A DNA stretch of 64,000 nt from Cyclobacteriaceae bacterium. GTDB lineage: Bacteria; Bacteroidota; Bacteroidia; Cytophagales; Cyclobacteriaceae. The position numbers and the translations under genes are program-made. This document shows positions 1 through 9,859 of the stretch, in pieces. The stretch is from contig JAEUUA010000025.1 in assembly GCA_016787755.1 (NCBI GenBank), forward strand, positions 186,001-250,000. The letters run 5' to 3'. Position 1 is the stretch's first letter; each line of letters starts with the position of its first letter. Under the pieces are notes generated by a model, which saw only the letters and a list, made by a program, of their open reading frames with translations, did no database searches and was not told the origin of the DNA.

Positions 1-20
1 CAGACTATTTTCTATACTAA

Positions 21-1385
21 CTAAGGAGTCTTCTCAAGCTTCTTTAACCCGGCATCAATTTCTGTTTTTGACAACCACTTGCCTCGAATCATAACTCCAG
101 CCACCTTTTTAGAGTTTATAATATCGGCCAACGGATTTCCATCCATTAAAAGTAAATCAGCAACAGCACCCGGCTTAATGGTTCCCGCATCGGCAAGATT
201 AAGATACTTTGCAACATTAACGGTTCCTGTTCGCAGCGCCTGATATGGGGTAAGCCCGGAGTCTACCAAATACTTTAATTCATTATGGGTTGAAAAACCC
301 GGGACATTAAAAATCTGTGGCGCATCGCATCCCAATAATAAACCAATTCCATTTTTCTGACATTCATAAATCAACTTGCGTCTGAGTTTGATGAAATTTT
401 CAATCTTAGCGGCATCGTATTGCTCATTGGCCATTAAATTTTTCTTGGCGCCAATCCATTGGGTAATGGTTTGAGCATTCATGTATTTACTATCGGGATC
501 TTGTTTAAAAACATCCCCTGTGAAATCTGCATCAAACCAACGATCGGCCAATGATTGGGTAGGTACCACCCAAATATTTTTCTCTTTCAAGGAACTCATC
601 AACTTTGGTATCTGACTTTCATCTACCTGATCGGCCACAAACATTCCAAACAAACCGGTCTGCTGTTCTACCATGGCTTCAATACCGGGAACCATGCCTT
701 CCACAAATCCATCGAGGTGATCGATAGAAGAATACTCCGCATCCATAGCACGCCACACACCTACTCCAAACGACACATGGCCCACAAAAGGAATTCTTAC
801 TTCTTTCGCTGTGGATGATATCGCACCAAAGGTTTCCTTGGTAAGGCCGGGATGAAGTTTTAGATAATCGTACCCGGCAGCTTTTTGCTCACGCACCATT
901 TCAGCACCTCGTGCGGCCGTCTTTACACTGAGTCCATTAAACGAAGGCCCTGTTGTATAAAATCTTGGTCCAAAAATTTCACCGCTGTTAATCTTGCTGC
1001 GTAACTCCAAATGACTTGGATGTCCGAGCATACCACGAATGGTGGTAATGCCATTCGCAGCAAAAAGGAATAGTACTTCCTTATGTGATTCAATATTATC
1101 GTTAGGCGGAACATGAGCATGCATTTCGGCTAACCCCGGCATTAAGTATTTTCCTTTCGCATTAATAACCCATGCATTCTTACTGAACTTTATACTATTA
1201 CCCATAGCAGATACTCGTCCTCCTTTCACCAACACCATTTGATTTTCTAGCACCCGTTCGCTATCCATTGGAATCACATTCACGGAAGTGAAAACTATTT
1301 CCCGTTGAGAGGAATCAATCAAATTCTGGCTATGTAACGTAATCACTGAAAGAGTGAGAAGAAGAGTTAAAAGTCTTGAGTACAT
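21..1385 (-). CDS. Secreted amidohydrolase family protein
   Basis: This 454-residue protein has a cleavable signal peptide (residues 1-20, ending near LHSQ) and the metal-dependent amidohydrolase fold. The HxH of strand 1 is in GLAEMHAHV, further metal ligands are likely in KLHPG, GHVSF and SIDHLDG, and the conserved late Asp is in LLGCDAPQ. The C-terminus returns to the small beta-sandwich typical of imidazolonepropionase-like and prolidase-like members (KPGAVADLLLMDGNPL). It probably hydrolyses a cyclic amide or a dipeptide in the periplasm, but the substrate cannot be read from sequence. It stands alone; the next gene upstream is a same-strand YdeI-like gene separated by a repeat-containing gap. 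Confidence 0.85.
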   Translation of the reverse strand: MYSRLLTLLLTLSVITLHSQNLIDSSQREIVFTSVNVIPMDSERVLENQMVLVKGGRVSAMGNSIKFSKNAWVINAKGKYLMPGLAEMHAHVPPNDNIESHKEVLFLFAANGITTIRGMLGHPSHLELRSKINSGEIFGPRFYTTGPSFNGLSVKTAARGAEMVREQKAAGYDYLKLHPGLTKETFGAISSTAKEVRIPFVGHVSFGVGVWRAMDAEYSSIDHLDGFVEGMVPGIEAMVEQQTGLFGMFVADQVDESQIPKLMSSLKEKNIWVVPTQSLADRWFDADFTGDVFKQDPDSKYMNAQTITQWIGAKKNLMANEQYDAAKIENFIKLRRKLIYECQKNGIGLLLGCDAPQIFNVPGFSTHNELKYLVDSGLTPYQALRTGTVNVAKYLNLADAGTIKPGAVADLLLMDGNPLADIINSKKVAGVMIRGKWLSKTEIDAGLKKLEKTP

Positions 1386-1436
1386 AGGCTTTAGTCTTTA
1401 GTGATGAGTCATTAGTCGATAGTTCATTGTTATGAT

Positions 1437-1495
1437 GCTGGATACTGGATGCTAGCTACTAGCTATAGACAAGTATCCAGAATCGAGTATCCAGC
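1437..1495. repeat. REP-like inverted repeat in gene gap
   Basis: The 10-bp arm GCTGGATACT (1437-1446) is matched by AGTATCCAGC (1486-1495); a second near copy of the right arm, AGTATCCAG, lies at 1472-1480. The interior holds the palindrome GCTAG-CTA-CTAGC (1451-1463). The element fills the gap between two minus-strand genes and has no coding potential. Whether it is repeated elsewhere in the genome cannot be judged from this window. Confidence 0.6.
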
Positions 1496-1496
1496 G

Positions 1497-2105
1497 TTAA
1501 GTTCTCACATATTTCCAGTTTCTGATTTTTCCTTCGGCCAACCATTCAAGGGCTGTTTCCATTCGCTTATCACGAGTGACTTCAGTCTTGGCTTCGGTAA
1601 TCCATTCTATATATTCTTTCTTGTTAGAATAACTGAACGCTTCAAATGTTTTTAATGCTGCTTTATTGCTTTTTAAGGCTTTGATGAAATAGGGAGGAGT
1701 AACTAATTCTTTTTTCTCCGGTTTCTTTTTCACCACTTTAGCTCCTGTCTCGTTCAACTTCGCAGCTTCTTTAACATAAGCAATAATCACTTTGTCGGCC
1801 GGTAAATCTTTCAGAGACGTTAGTTTACCCAAGTGCCCCATAGCAGTCTCGGTCTCCGCATTTTTTATCAGGGTTTTATCTTTCATCAGCGAAGCCTTCC
1901 AAAAGCCGAAAGTGCAGTGCTGCTTAAAGGCAGCCATGTTGCACATGATTCCTTTGTGTTCAAAAACCGGAAAGCTCCACTTCATGGTTTCTACCACCTC
2001 CGGGCAGGCTACATGAACAAGTTCGCGTAAGTGTGTCAGAATTGGAATTGCAAAATCAGCTGACTTAAGAATGTAGGCATCAATCCGCTTGTCTCTTTTA
2101 CCCAT
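1497..2105 (-). CDS. DUF1801/YdeI (OmdA) family protein
   Basis: This 202-residue cytoplasmic protein has an N-terminal DUF1801-type alpha/beta domain (residues 1-115, including EVVETMKWSFPVFEHKG and the CTFGFW segment). A C-terminal YdeI/OmpD-associated helical tail follows (residues 140-202, with the typical FEAFSYSNKKEYIEWITEA and a W-rich end). Between them lies a short lysine-rich linker. Members of this family are widespread in Bacteroidota and have been linked only loosely to stress; no reaction is established. There is no signal peptide. The gene is not clearly in an operon with its neighbours. Confidence 0.85.
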   Translation of the reverse strand: MGKRDKRIDAYILKSADFAIPILTHLRELVHVACPEVVETMKWSFPVFEHKGIMCNMAAFKQHCTFGFWKASLMKDKTLIKNAETETAMGHLGKLTSLKDLPADKVIIAYVKEAAKLNETGAKVVKKKPEKKELVTPPYFIKALKSNKAALKTFEAFSYSNKKEYIEWITEAKTEVTRDKRMETALEWLAEGKIRNWKYVRT

Positions 2106-2199
2106 AACAAATAAGTTTTCAAGAGATTGAAATTACTTATTTTTTGGGCGAGAGTGAAATGAATTTATTCGAACTGCTTTCTGGAAATCTCACAGGCTG

Positions 2200-4614
2200 C
2201 TACTCATACCGAAGTGATTTAACAGGATCGGCCAAAGCTGCTTTAATGGTTTGCAAACTCACAATACCAAGTGTAATAGTTAGTGCTAGGGTCATGGTGC
2301 CCACAAAAAGCAGCGGGTTAATAGTCATACGAAAGGCAAAGGTCTTAAGCCATTCATTGGCCAGATACCATGTAATCGGAAATGCGATCGCGATTGCAAC
2401 GAGTACCAGCCACACAAATTCCTTACTTAACAAACGCGTTATACTAAATACATCGGCTCCCAGGATTTTTCGAACGCCTATCTCTTTGGTTCGGGCAACC
2501 ACCATAAAAGAAACTAATCCTAATAAGCCAATCATGGCAATCACCATAGTAATACTGGCGAATACGGCAAATACATTGGCGAGTCTTGCTTCGGCCTGAT
2601 ATTGGTTTTCAAAATCCTGATCTAAAAAGAAGTAATCAAAATCATACCCCGGAAAAGTCTTTATCCATAAATCGTTTAGCGAAGAAATCAATTGCTCAGT
2701 ATCAGCCGCTTTATACTTAATGGCATACAAATAACTATTTTGGGGAGCGTAGTCCATGGTCATAGATCCGATCTTTTGTTGTAATCCCAATTGATGATAA
2801 TCTTTCACCACTCCAATCACCTCACCTTCTGGTGAACGGGAGGGGGATGTAATTCTCTTTCCAATGGCCTCTTCCGGTGAAGTCCATCCAAAATCAAATA
2901 CAGCTTGTTCATTTAAGATTAATCCATCATTCAAGTCTTTTTCACGTTGCCGATCAAATCCCCGGCCTGCAATTAATTGCAACCCCAATACATCTAAATA
3001 ATTTTCATCCACGGCCATGTACTCTACACTTACCGCATCATCTCCGGTTTTCCCTTCCGGATAAGCGATCTACCCAACCCAACCCGAATGCCCCGGAATC
3101 GCATTCGTATACGTAACCTCATTTATCATAGCAAGATCTTTCAACTGTGATTTGAAAGTTTCGAACGCATAGTTATTTGATGAACGAACTCGGGCAGCAT
3201 TAAGAACAAAGATTTCGTCTTTATCAAAACCCAACTTTTGCTTTTGCATGTAATCGAGTTGATCGAGTACGATCCAGGTTCCTGTTACCAAACCAACCGA
3301 AATCACGAATTGAAATACAACCAAAGCACGTCTTAGTTGAACGCCCCGTAAACTTGTTTGCATTTTCCCCTTCAAGACTTCCGCGGGTTTTAAGGCAGAC
3401 AGCACTAAAGCCGGATAATAACCGGCCAGCAAAGAAATCGTGACGACCAGGATAATGATACCCATTATGATCGATGCACTGGCTAGTGATGCCAGTTGAT
3501 AGTTCTTTCCTATTACCAGATTGAAAAAAGGTAAACTGATACCCACGAGTAAAAAAGCAAGCAGCAACGATAATACAGTAAGGATAAACGACTCCCCTAA
3601 AAATTGACCAATTAATCCTTTACGGGATGAACCCACCACTTTTCTTAGACCCACCTCGCGCGCACGGTATACAGAGCGTGCCGTAGTCAGATTAATAAAG
3701 TTTATGCAGGCCAGCAAGATCACAAATAAAGCAATCCCCGAAACGAGATAGATTCGATCTATACTACCAAGTGGCCCCATGCTATTGCCACTTTTTGTTT
3801 TCAAATAAATTTCATCAAAGGGTTCAAACTGAACATAGGCGCTCACGCCCCAATTCTTCAACATCTCCGCGGCTCGCGTCATGTAAATATCTTTGGCTTT
3901 GCTTGCAAACAGATTAAAGTCTGTTCCTTCTTTTAGCAACAGGTAATTGTGCATATTGATATTCCCCCAACCATCTTCAAAACTGAATCCTCTTTCTATA
4001 GCCTGGTATGTTGAAAATGAAATAATCATATCGGCTTGTATGTGCGAGTTGGCAGGAATATTTTCCATCACCCCGGTAACAAGCATATTCAAAGTATCGG
4101 CTAGTACAAGCGTTTTATTCAACGCACTTCCTTCCGGGAAATATTTTTTCTCCATGTCTTCGGAGATGACAATGCTATACGGTTCGGTCAGTGCCTTATC
4201 CTTATTTCCTTCCCGTAGGGGGAATGAAAACATCGAAAAGAATTCAGGGCTAGCAAAATAATTTTTCTGCCTGATCTGCTTATCCTGTTGATTGATTAAT
4301 AAAAAAGAGGCGCTTCGGGTGTATAGCACGCTTTCTACTTCCGGAAAATCTTTTTCAAGCACTTTACCCACCGGCCAGCCATTGGTCTCATTAGCGCTAC
4401 CCCTATCGGAATTACCTTTTGCGAATACTGTGTTTACACGATACAATCGATCACCCTTCGTATGAAATTTATCAAATGCTAACTCGTCCAGCACATACAT
4501 CATGATGAGTATTCCGGCTGTTAAGCCAAGGGCGAGACCCATCAAATTAATACTCGCATACCCTTTAAATTTCAGTACGCTGCGGAGGGCAATTTTCAGG
4601 TAATTGTATAGCAT
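2200..4614 (-). pseudogene. MacB/FtsX-type ABC permease with in-frame stop
   Basis: Read as one frame, this is a full-length permease of about 804 codons. It has an N-terminal transmembrane helix and large periplasmic MacB_PCD domain (LKIALRSVLKFKGYASINLMGLALG), an FtsX core of three helices around residues 285-430, a second periplasmic domain, and a second FtsX core at the C-terminus. The two halves are in the same frame and are separated only by a TAG at 3070-3072, after the segment PGHSGWVG; reading resumes as IAYPEGKTGDD. Relatives commonly have Gln at this place, so CAG to TAG is the likely change. A downstream ATG at 3018 could allow a separate C-terminal piece. No ATP-binding subunit lies nearby. 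Unless the stop is suppressed or is an assembly error, the transporter is inactivated. Confidence 0.8.
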
Positions 4615-4799
4615 AGTGCGAGGTTAAAATTTACATGAGTATTAAATAGATTCGTATTGAAACGCAAATCGTTTATGAAGGATGCAAGGAGCACCGCAAG
4701 GGTTGCTTCCACACTAAAAATATTGATGTGTTTGGTGCTTAAAAAGTGTCGTTCTGGGTAGGTTTTCTTATTTTTAACCTCCAAATTTTAATCTGCACT

Positions 4800-5507
4800 A
4801 TGGGACGCGTCTTCGAAAAAAGAAAGCACAAAATGTTTGCCCGCTTTGACCGCATGGCGAAAGGATTTACACGTATTGGAAAAGATATTGCTATTGCGGT
4901 AAAGCAAGGTGGCCCCAACCCGGATAACAATCCCCGATTGCGGATGGCTATTCAAAATGCCAAAGGGCTAAACATGCCCAAGGATCGGGTTGATGCCGCC
5001 ATTAAAAGAGCCTCCAGCAAAGAAGAAAAAGATTTTGAAGAAGTTATCTATGAGGGCTACGCACCGCATGGTGTACCCGTTATTGTAGAGTGTGCTACCG
5101 ATAACCCAACCCGTACGGTTGCCAATGTGAGATTGGCCTTTTCAAAAAATGGAGGCAGTATGGGCAACTCAGGATCCGTGATGTTTTTATTTGAGCGCAG
5201 GGGTGTTTTTAAATTTGATCCTACCCAATTAAATCTTGACGAATTAGAATTGGATTTAATTGATGCCGGTGCCGAAGAAATTCAACCCGATGAAGAAGAG
5301 ATTATTATTTATACCAAGTTTACGGAATTTGGGCACATGGCGAAGTTTTTAGAATCAAAAGGCCTAGAACCAAAAAGCTCTGAACTGCAATACATACCAA
5401 GCGCCACCAAAGAACTTAGCGAAGCCGAGCAGGATGAAGTGATGGAGTGCGTAAGCGCACTGGAAGAAGATGATGACGTGCAAACAGTGTATCATAATTT
5501 AGCCTGA
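4800..5507 (+). CDS. YebC/PmpR family DNA-binding regulator
   Basis: This 235-residue protein is of the YebC/TACO1 type and shows the Bacteroidota form of the N-terminus (MGRVFEKRKHKMFARFDRMAKGFTRIGKDI). The ATG at 4800 is preferred over the upstream GTG at 4746, whose 18 extra residues are hydrophobic and not family-like. Family hallmarks follow: PRLRMAIQNAKGLNMPKDRVDAAIKRA, then YEGYAPHGVPVIVECATDNPTRT and the SVMFLFERRG segment. Members act as transcription regulators or, as shown for some, assist translation of proline-rich stretches. The stop overlaps the ATG of the next gene (TGATG), so the two are probably translated together. Confidence 0.9.
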   Translation: MGRVFEKRKHKMFARFDRMAKGFTRIGKDIAIAVKQGGPNPDNNPRLRMAIQNAKGLNMPKDRVDAAIKRASSKEEKDFEEVIYEGYAPHGVPVIVECATDNPTRTVANVRLAFSKNGGSMGNSGSVMFLFERRGVFKFDPTQLNLDELELDLIDAGAEEIQPDEEEIIIYTKFTEFGHMAKFLESKGLEPKSSELQYIPSATKELSEAEQDEVMECVSALEEDDDVQTVYHNLA

Positions 5508-6253
5508 TGCAAAAACCACTGACCCTATGCCTGGTACTGATCTCGATCATCAAGTGCAGTGGTCAGCAATCGGATTCCATTCGCTTTTCTGCCACTCATT
5601 TTTATGCAGGTGTTCAGGTGGCTATTCCGGGTCGGGAGTTTCGTGAAGTAATCCACAATTCGACAGGCAATTTAGGCTATGGTTTTTTTACCGGACTCGC
5701 ATTAAACCCCCTTGGAAAAAGCAAGCCAAGTCCCATTCTCTTAGGCATTGACTTTGGATACTTTACATACGGCAATGAAAAGCAAAAAGGATCAGGGAGC
5801 ATGCCCACCTTAAAAACCGCCCACAATGTATTTACCTGGAATGCCATGGCACGCTTGAAACCCATAAGCCACCAAGGAAGGATCACTCCTTTTGCCGATG
5901 GATTAATCGGGTTAAAACTGTTTAGCTCCAAAACAAAAATTGATAAAGACCTGACCAATATTATTTTTAATGATAATCAAAACGAAGTAATCAATAAAGT
6001 GAGAGACACTGGCCTTAACTATGGATTAGGGGTTGGTTTTTTTACGAATCCAAAGGAAAATTCAAACCCCGGATTCCAATTGAGAGTGCTTTACCTGTGG
6101 GGCGATGAAGTAAAGTACGTGAAGCGAAATTCTGTGATGGTAGATTCAAATGGTAGTGTGACCTTCGAAACTGATCGTGCCAACACTTCTATGGTAATCA
6201 TTCAGGTTGGTTTCACTGCCCTGGCACTAAAGACACTAGTGAGCGGCCGCTGA
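5507..6253 (+). CDS. Putative outer-membrane beta-barrel protein
   Basis: The 248-residue product starts on the A of the yebC stop codon. It has a signal sequence of about 20 residues ending near KCSGQQ. The rest alternates hydrophobic and polar residues, with repeated Gly-Tyr-Phe and aromatic-rich strands (YGFFTGLAL, LLGIDFGYFTYG, LNYGLGVGFFT, GFQLRVLYLWG, SMVIIQVGFTALAL). This pattern suits an 8-10 strand outer-membrane barrel of the porT/OmpW-like size class. No specific function can be named. The last 18 bases overlap, tail to tail, the end of the convergent transferase gene. Confidence 0.65.
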   Translation: MQKPLTLCLVLISIIKCSGQQSDSIRFSATHFYAGVQVAIPGREFREVIHNSTGNLGYGFFTGLALNPLGKSKPSPILLGIDFGYFTYGNEKQKGSGSMPTLKTAHNVFTWNAMARLKPISHQGRITPFADGLIGLKLFSSKTKIDKDLTNIIFNDNQNEVINKVRDTGLNYGLGVGFFTNPKENSNPGFQLRVLYLWGDEVKYVKRNSVMVDSNGSVTFETDRANTSMVIIQVGFTALALKTLVSGR

Positions 6254-8224
6254 TTGCTTCATTTGACTCCCTTCACGGGTTAGATCATCATCCACCATGC
6301 GGTTGTTGTATTGCTGAATGAGTCCTTTCAAATGGATTTCCATCTTTGCCACCGTATCGGGTAATTGCGTCACTAAATTATGTCGAAGCAGCCGATCGGA
6401 TTTAAAATCATACAACCCGACTGATTTTTTTCCATCAAATTGCAACAGATAGTTTCCTTTAAAGGATTGATACACTTGATCCAGGTAATTGAATGCAAAA
6501 GGCGCTTCGTCTTCTTTAAATACATCGCGACCAAAGGCAACATAGGGCTTGTCATAATGCAGATATCCTAAAATGGTGGGCATAATATCAATCTGTTGGA
6601 TAATCTCGGGTTTAAACTCATGCCAGTTCCTACTAGGCTGATAAAAGAAAACCGGAACAGAAAAATAACCCCAGGCAGTGTTATACTCTGGATAAGCAAT
6701 TTCTGCGGAAGCATGATCCGCAGTAATAACAAACAACGTATTCTTATACCAATCCATGTTGGAAGCCGTTTCAAAAAACTTTCGCAACGAGTAATCTGTG
6801 TATTCAACGGTTTTATAAATATCACGATCACCCCCTTTAAATTTGTTTTCAAATTCCTTAGGTAGCTTGTAAGGATGATGTGAGGATACTGTAAACAGCG
6901 TTGTATAAAAGGGTTGCTTGAAAGTATTTATCTTCTGTGCAAAGAATTGTAAAAACTTCTCATCCCAAATTCCCCAGATGTCATCATAATCGTCATCGTT
7001 GTTGTATTCATCTTTACCAAAGTACGCATCAAATCCCGCCAGGTTGGCAAATGAATTAAAGCCCATAGATCCATTGGGTGCCCCGTGAAAAAATGCTGTA
7101 TAGTATCCCTTCTCTTTTAATAAACTTGCCGTGCTGTTCACTTTATTGGCCGAATAGTGCGAAAGTACATAAGGCACTTCGATGGAAGGTATGCTGCAAA
7201 TAACGGATGGCATCGCATCAATAGATTTGCGACCATTCGCAAAGGAATATTGGTAACCCCTACTTACACCAATGAGTGAATCCAGAAAGGGTGTGTAGCC
7301 TTTAAACCGGGCGGGTTCCATCCATTTGTTATAGGTGCCCACAAATTCTTTGGAGTAACTCTCTATGATAATTACCACAACATTTTCGTAGGAGAAGGGA
7401 ATGGTATCGGTAGGAACTTTCAATGGATCAAACACGCGTTTCAAGTCTTCCTCAGATTGAAAGTAATCCACCTTTTCAATCACGGTTGCTTTTGCGGTTC
7501 GCATCAGCGCAAAGGGAGTATTCAGTACCAGGTTTATGTCTTTGGGTTCTTTGGCAAACTCGGCCGCATTGCTGAGCGTAATGGGTCGGGTACTATGGCG
7601 AAAGCCTCCCCGCGCACCTCCTATAAATAAATAGACTATTAATGTCATGGCCGCTAACCCCGAGATGTAAAACACCCATTTGTTTTTTAACTGAGGTCCA
7701 TCAAACTTGATTTTACTGTATCCATATGACAACACCGCAACAAGTACTACCCAAAACAAAACCAAATACCAATAGTCCAGTACAAATTGAAAAAATAAAG
7801 CCAGGCCATTTTGTTCATTTTTAAACTGACTAAAAACACTCACGGTGGTTCTTCGTAACGTAAATCGGTAGTATGCAAAGTCTGCGGTGTTCATTGCTAA
7901 CGCAACAGCATTCACAAGTAAAAACACCCATTTTAAAATTTGCTTATACCAATTCGTAAACCGAAAGGGAATGGGTAAGATCATCAGTAAAATGAAAAGA
8001 GAATTTGAATAGAGAATAGCAGAGATGTCAAATTTCAACCCCCCTATTAATATTCTACCTAGTCGAGCGCACGTCATGCCCGGAAAAAAAGATGCGTTAT
8101 AAAAGTAGAAGAAAACTCTGCTCAGGGAATAAATGCCCATCACCAAAAGCAAACTTATAACTAACGCTTTATAGATGTTCTTCTTCCATTGCACGCGCTC
8201 AATCAGTTTACTTACAGAGTTCAT
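6236..8224 (-). CDS. LTA-synthase/MdoB-type sulfatase-fold transferase
   Basis: This 662-residue membrane protein has about five N-terminal transmembrane helices (residues 15-205), then a periplasmic alkaline-phosphatase/sulfatase-fold domain of the lipoteichoic acid synthase and phosphoglycerol transferase (MdoB) group. Metal-site segments are VVVIIIESYSKEF (Glu288), WDEKF and VITADHASA. In GRKSIDAMPS, Ser334 sits where LtaS has its nucleophilic Thr, so Ser may serve. Gram-negative members usually transfer phosphoglycerol or similar head groups to glycans or lipids; the acceptor here is unknown. The gene is divergent from the porin-like gene at 8387 and has a possible -7 element TACTTTTG on the minus strand at 8254-8261. 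Confidence 0.85.
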   Translation of the reverse strand: MNSVSKLIERVQWKKNIYKALVISLLLVMGIYSLSRVFFYFYNASFFPGMTCARLGRILIGGLKFDISAILYSNSLFILLMILPIPFRFTNWYKQILKWVFLLVNAVALAMNTADFAYYRFTLRRTTVSVFSQFKNEQNGLALFFQFVLDYWYLVLFWVVLVAVLSYGYSKIKFDGPQLKNKWVFYISGLAAMTLIVYLFIGGARGGFRHSTRPITLSNAAEFAKEPKDINLVLNTPFALMRTAKATVIEKVDYFQSEEDLKRVFDPLKVPTDTIPFSYENVVVIIIESYSKEFVGTYNKWMEPARFKGYTPFLDSLIGVSRGYQYSFANGRKSIDAMPSVICSIPSIEVPYVLSHYSANKVNSTASLLKEKGYYTAFFHGAPNGSMGFNSFANLAGFDAYFGKDEYNNDDDYDDIWGIWDEKFLQFFAQKINTFKQPFYTTLFTVSSHHPYKLPKEFENKFKGGDRDIYKTVEYTDYSLRKFFETASNMDWYKNTLFVITADHASAEIAYPEYNTAWGYFSVPVFFYQPSRNWHEFKPEIIQQIDIMPTILGYLHYDKPYVAFGRDVFKEDEAPFAFNYLDQVYQSFKGNYLLQFDGKKSVGLYDFKSDRLLRHNLVTQLPDTVAKMEIHLKGLIQQYNNRMVDDDLTREGSQMKQSAAAH

Positions 8225-8306
8225 TTATTAGGAGTCCATACACTAAAAGCGCCCAAAAGTACATTAAATGACGGTGAAAAGGCCATGCAAATTCCCTTAA
8301 TTATCT

Positions 8307-8314
8307 TAGTTTTG
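8307..8314 (+). promoter_or_regulatory. Bacteroidota -7 element
   Basis: TAGTTTTG matches the TAnnTTTG consensus of the Bacteroidota housekeeping sigma factor and lies 72 bases before the ATG at 8387. No clear TTG is present at the -33 position. Confidence 0.45.
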
Positions 8315-8386
8315 TAATTGCTCCAAAAACAGAAAACTGATTTTTGGATTAGTTTAGGAACTTTATTACCCAACCTAATACCCGAA

Positions 8387-9325
8387 ATGAGGGCTGTTTT
8401 ATCAGGCTTATTTTTGATCATATTAACACAGGCATCGGCTCAAAACATTGAGGCCTTTGGGGTATTTGGAGGGTTTAACTTTCCTTTTACGGTTGACCCC
8501 GGGTTGAACAAAGACCCACGTTTTATTGGCAAGTTTACCATTCGCGCTACACCTGTTGGATTTTCTTATGGATACGATCGCGTAGGTCATGGCATTTTGC
8601 TAACCCCCAATTATACGCAAGCCGGGCAAAAATTTATTATTAAAAATACTACCGGTGGCGAGATTGGAACCCGGGATGTGCAAATGAATTATCTCAGCAT
8701 TCCAGTAGCACTAAAGCTTCACATCAATGATATGTCTTTCTTTCGACTGAGTTTGGTTGCCGCCATATCACCAAGCTTTTTAATTAAAGGCCAGGAGACA
8801 TTCACCATAAAATCGCCAGACCTGGCCACCAAGTTGCGCTACCCTGCCGGGGTAACCGTGCCAACCGGACCGGGTTATGAAAAGGTGTATGATGGTGTGT
8901 TTGTTCCTCAGCTTGACAAAGATGTGTATGTTTCAAAAGACAAGTTTAATTCGTTTCAGCTTTATGCAGCGCTTGGGCTTCGATCGGATTTCGATCTGAA
9001 CGATGACTGGAGTATTAATTTTGATGGCCGTGCAAATTTTGGAATTTTTGATCCGCGTAAGTCAACGTATATTGATCAATTAAAAAATCCTGCTGGTGAC
9101 GATGACTTTTATGGAAACCCAGGTGCCCCCGATCTTTATGGCCAGCGTAGGGAGATCTATTTATCAGTGTCGTTTGGTATCTCTCGAATTATTCAGATCA
9201 AACAGTCATTCAAACCAAAACAATCAACTTCGCCTGCACTTAAGTCCGGACCTAAACCCCGCACCTCTACCAACGCAGTGCATGGGGGAATGACGAAATC
9301 AAAAGGCAAGAAGAAAAAGAATTGA
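8387..9325 (+). CDS. Outer-membrane beta-barrel protein (PorT-like)
   Basis: The product from the ATG at 8387 has 312 residues and a signal peptide (MRAVLSGLFLIILTQASAQ). An earlier TTG at 8318 would add 23 residues that hide the signal and is rejected. The body looks like the outer-membrane barrel proteins annotated as PorT family in Bacteroidota (YGYDRVGHGILLTPNYTQAGQKF, YLSIPVALKLHI, LYAALGLRSDFDL, ISVSFGISRI-type strands). The C-terminus ends in a lysine-rich tail (SKGKKKKN), which would be unusual for a closing barrel strand. The role is unknown; it may be a structural or secretion-associated envelope protein. Confidence 0.7.
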   Translation: MRAVLSGLFLIILTQASAQNIEAFGVFGGFNFPFTVDPGLNKDPRFIGKFTIRATPVGFSYGYDRVGHGILLTPNYTQAGQKFIIKNTTGGEIGTRDVQMNYLSIPVALKLHINDMSFFRLSLVAAISPSFLIKGQETFTIKSPDLATKLRYPAGVTVPTGPGYEKVYDGVFVPQLDKDVYVSKDKFNSFQLYAALGLRSDFDLNDDWSINFDGRANFGIFDPRKSTYIDQLKNPAGDDDFYGNPGAPDLYGQRREIYLSVSFGISRIIQIKQSFKPKQSTSPALKSGPKPRTSTNAVHGGMTKSKGKKKKN

Positions 9326-9859
9326 GTATCGTTTGTAGCAACACTACTCAATTAACACGTCACCGTATTCATACGATACACCGTTCCACTAGAAGGGAAA
9401 CACCAGAATTTTTCGCACGATAACTAGTTCCACTGCATGGTACCGCTCCACAATAACAGGAAAAATTTTCGCCTGTTTTTTTATTAAGCTTTTTGAAAGG
9501 ATTCTGAATGAGGTTGGTTAAGCTCCAAATTCTCCTCAAATCGCTTTGCGTAAATACCATTGTCCGGGCAACAGCCAGTCAATCTTACTTCTGATAAACA
9601 CCATACTTCTTTTGATAGCCAGGGGACTAACCAGGAATTGGCAAATACTTTGTTCTTTTAAAAAAGATTAAGCGTATAACTATATAAACTAGTGTGCTAG
9701 ATTACCCAAGGAGAACAAACTGACTTATTACTGAAAACTACCAATAACCAGGAATAGGATGCTGAATATAATTAAGCAACATTTGACACGCAACTAAGTA
9801 TGCCGGATGTGTTTATTGTATATAAACCCTTAGCGATAATGACAACAAGATGTACAACC
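9326..9859. other. Gene-poor interval of 534 bases
   Basis: Only a terminator-like hairpin (9455-9482) is supported here. A 63-residue open frame on the minus strand (9369-9560) has no signal, family resemblance or convincing start and is treated as noise. Confidence 0.5.
9455..9482 (+). terminator. Rho-independent terminator candidate
   Basis: AACAGG (9455-9460) pairs with CCTGTT (9472-9477) around an A/T-rich loop and is followed by a run of T. It lies 130 bases after the porin-like gene and would end its transcript. Confidence 0.5.

Noticed and set aside
2144..2599. Plus-strand frame of 151 codons
   Set aside because: It runs antisense to the permease coding frame, and its translation shows no signal, motif or family pattern.
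2200..4614. Reading the permease as two genes or as a frameshift
   Set aside because: The two halves are in the same frame and joined by 17 sense codons after one TAG; family members are single proteins of this total length.
9369..9560. 63-codon minus-strand frame in the 9.3-9.9 kb gap
   Set aside because: No signal or family resemblance, and it overlaps the terminator hairpin.
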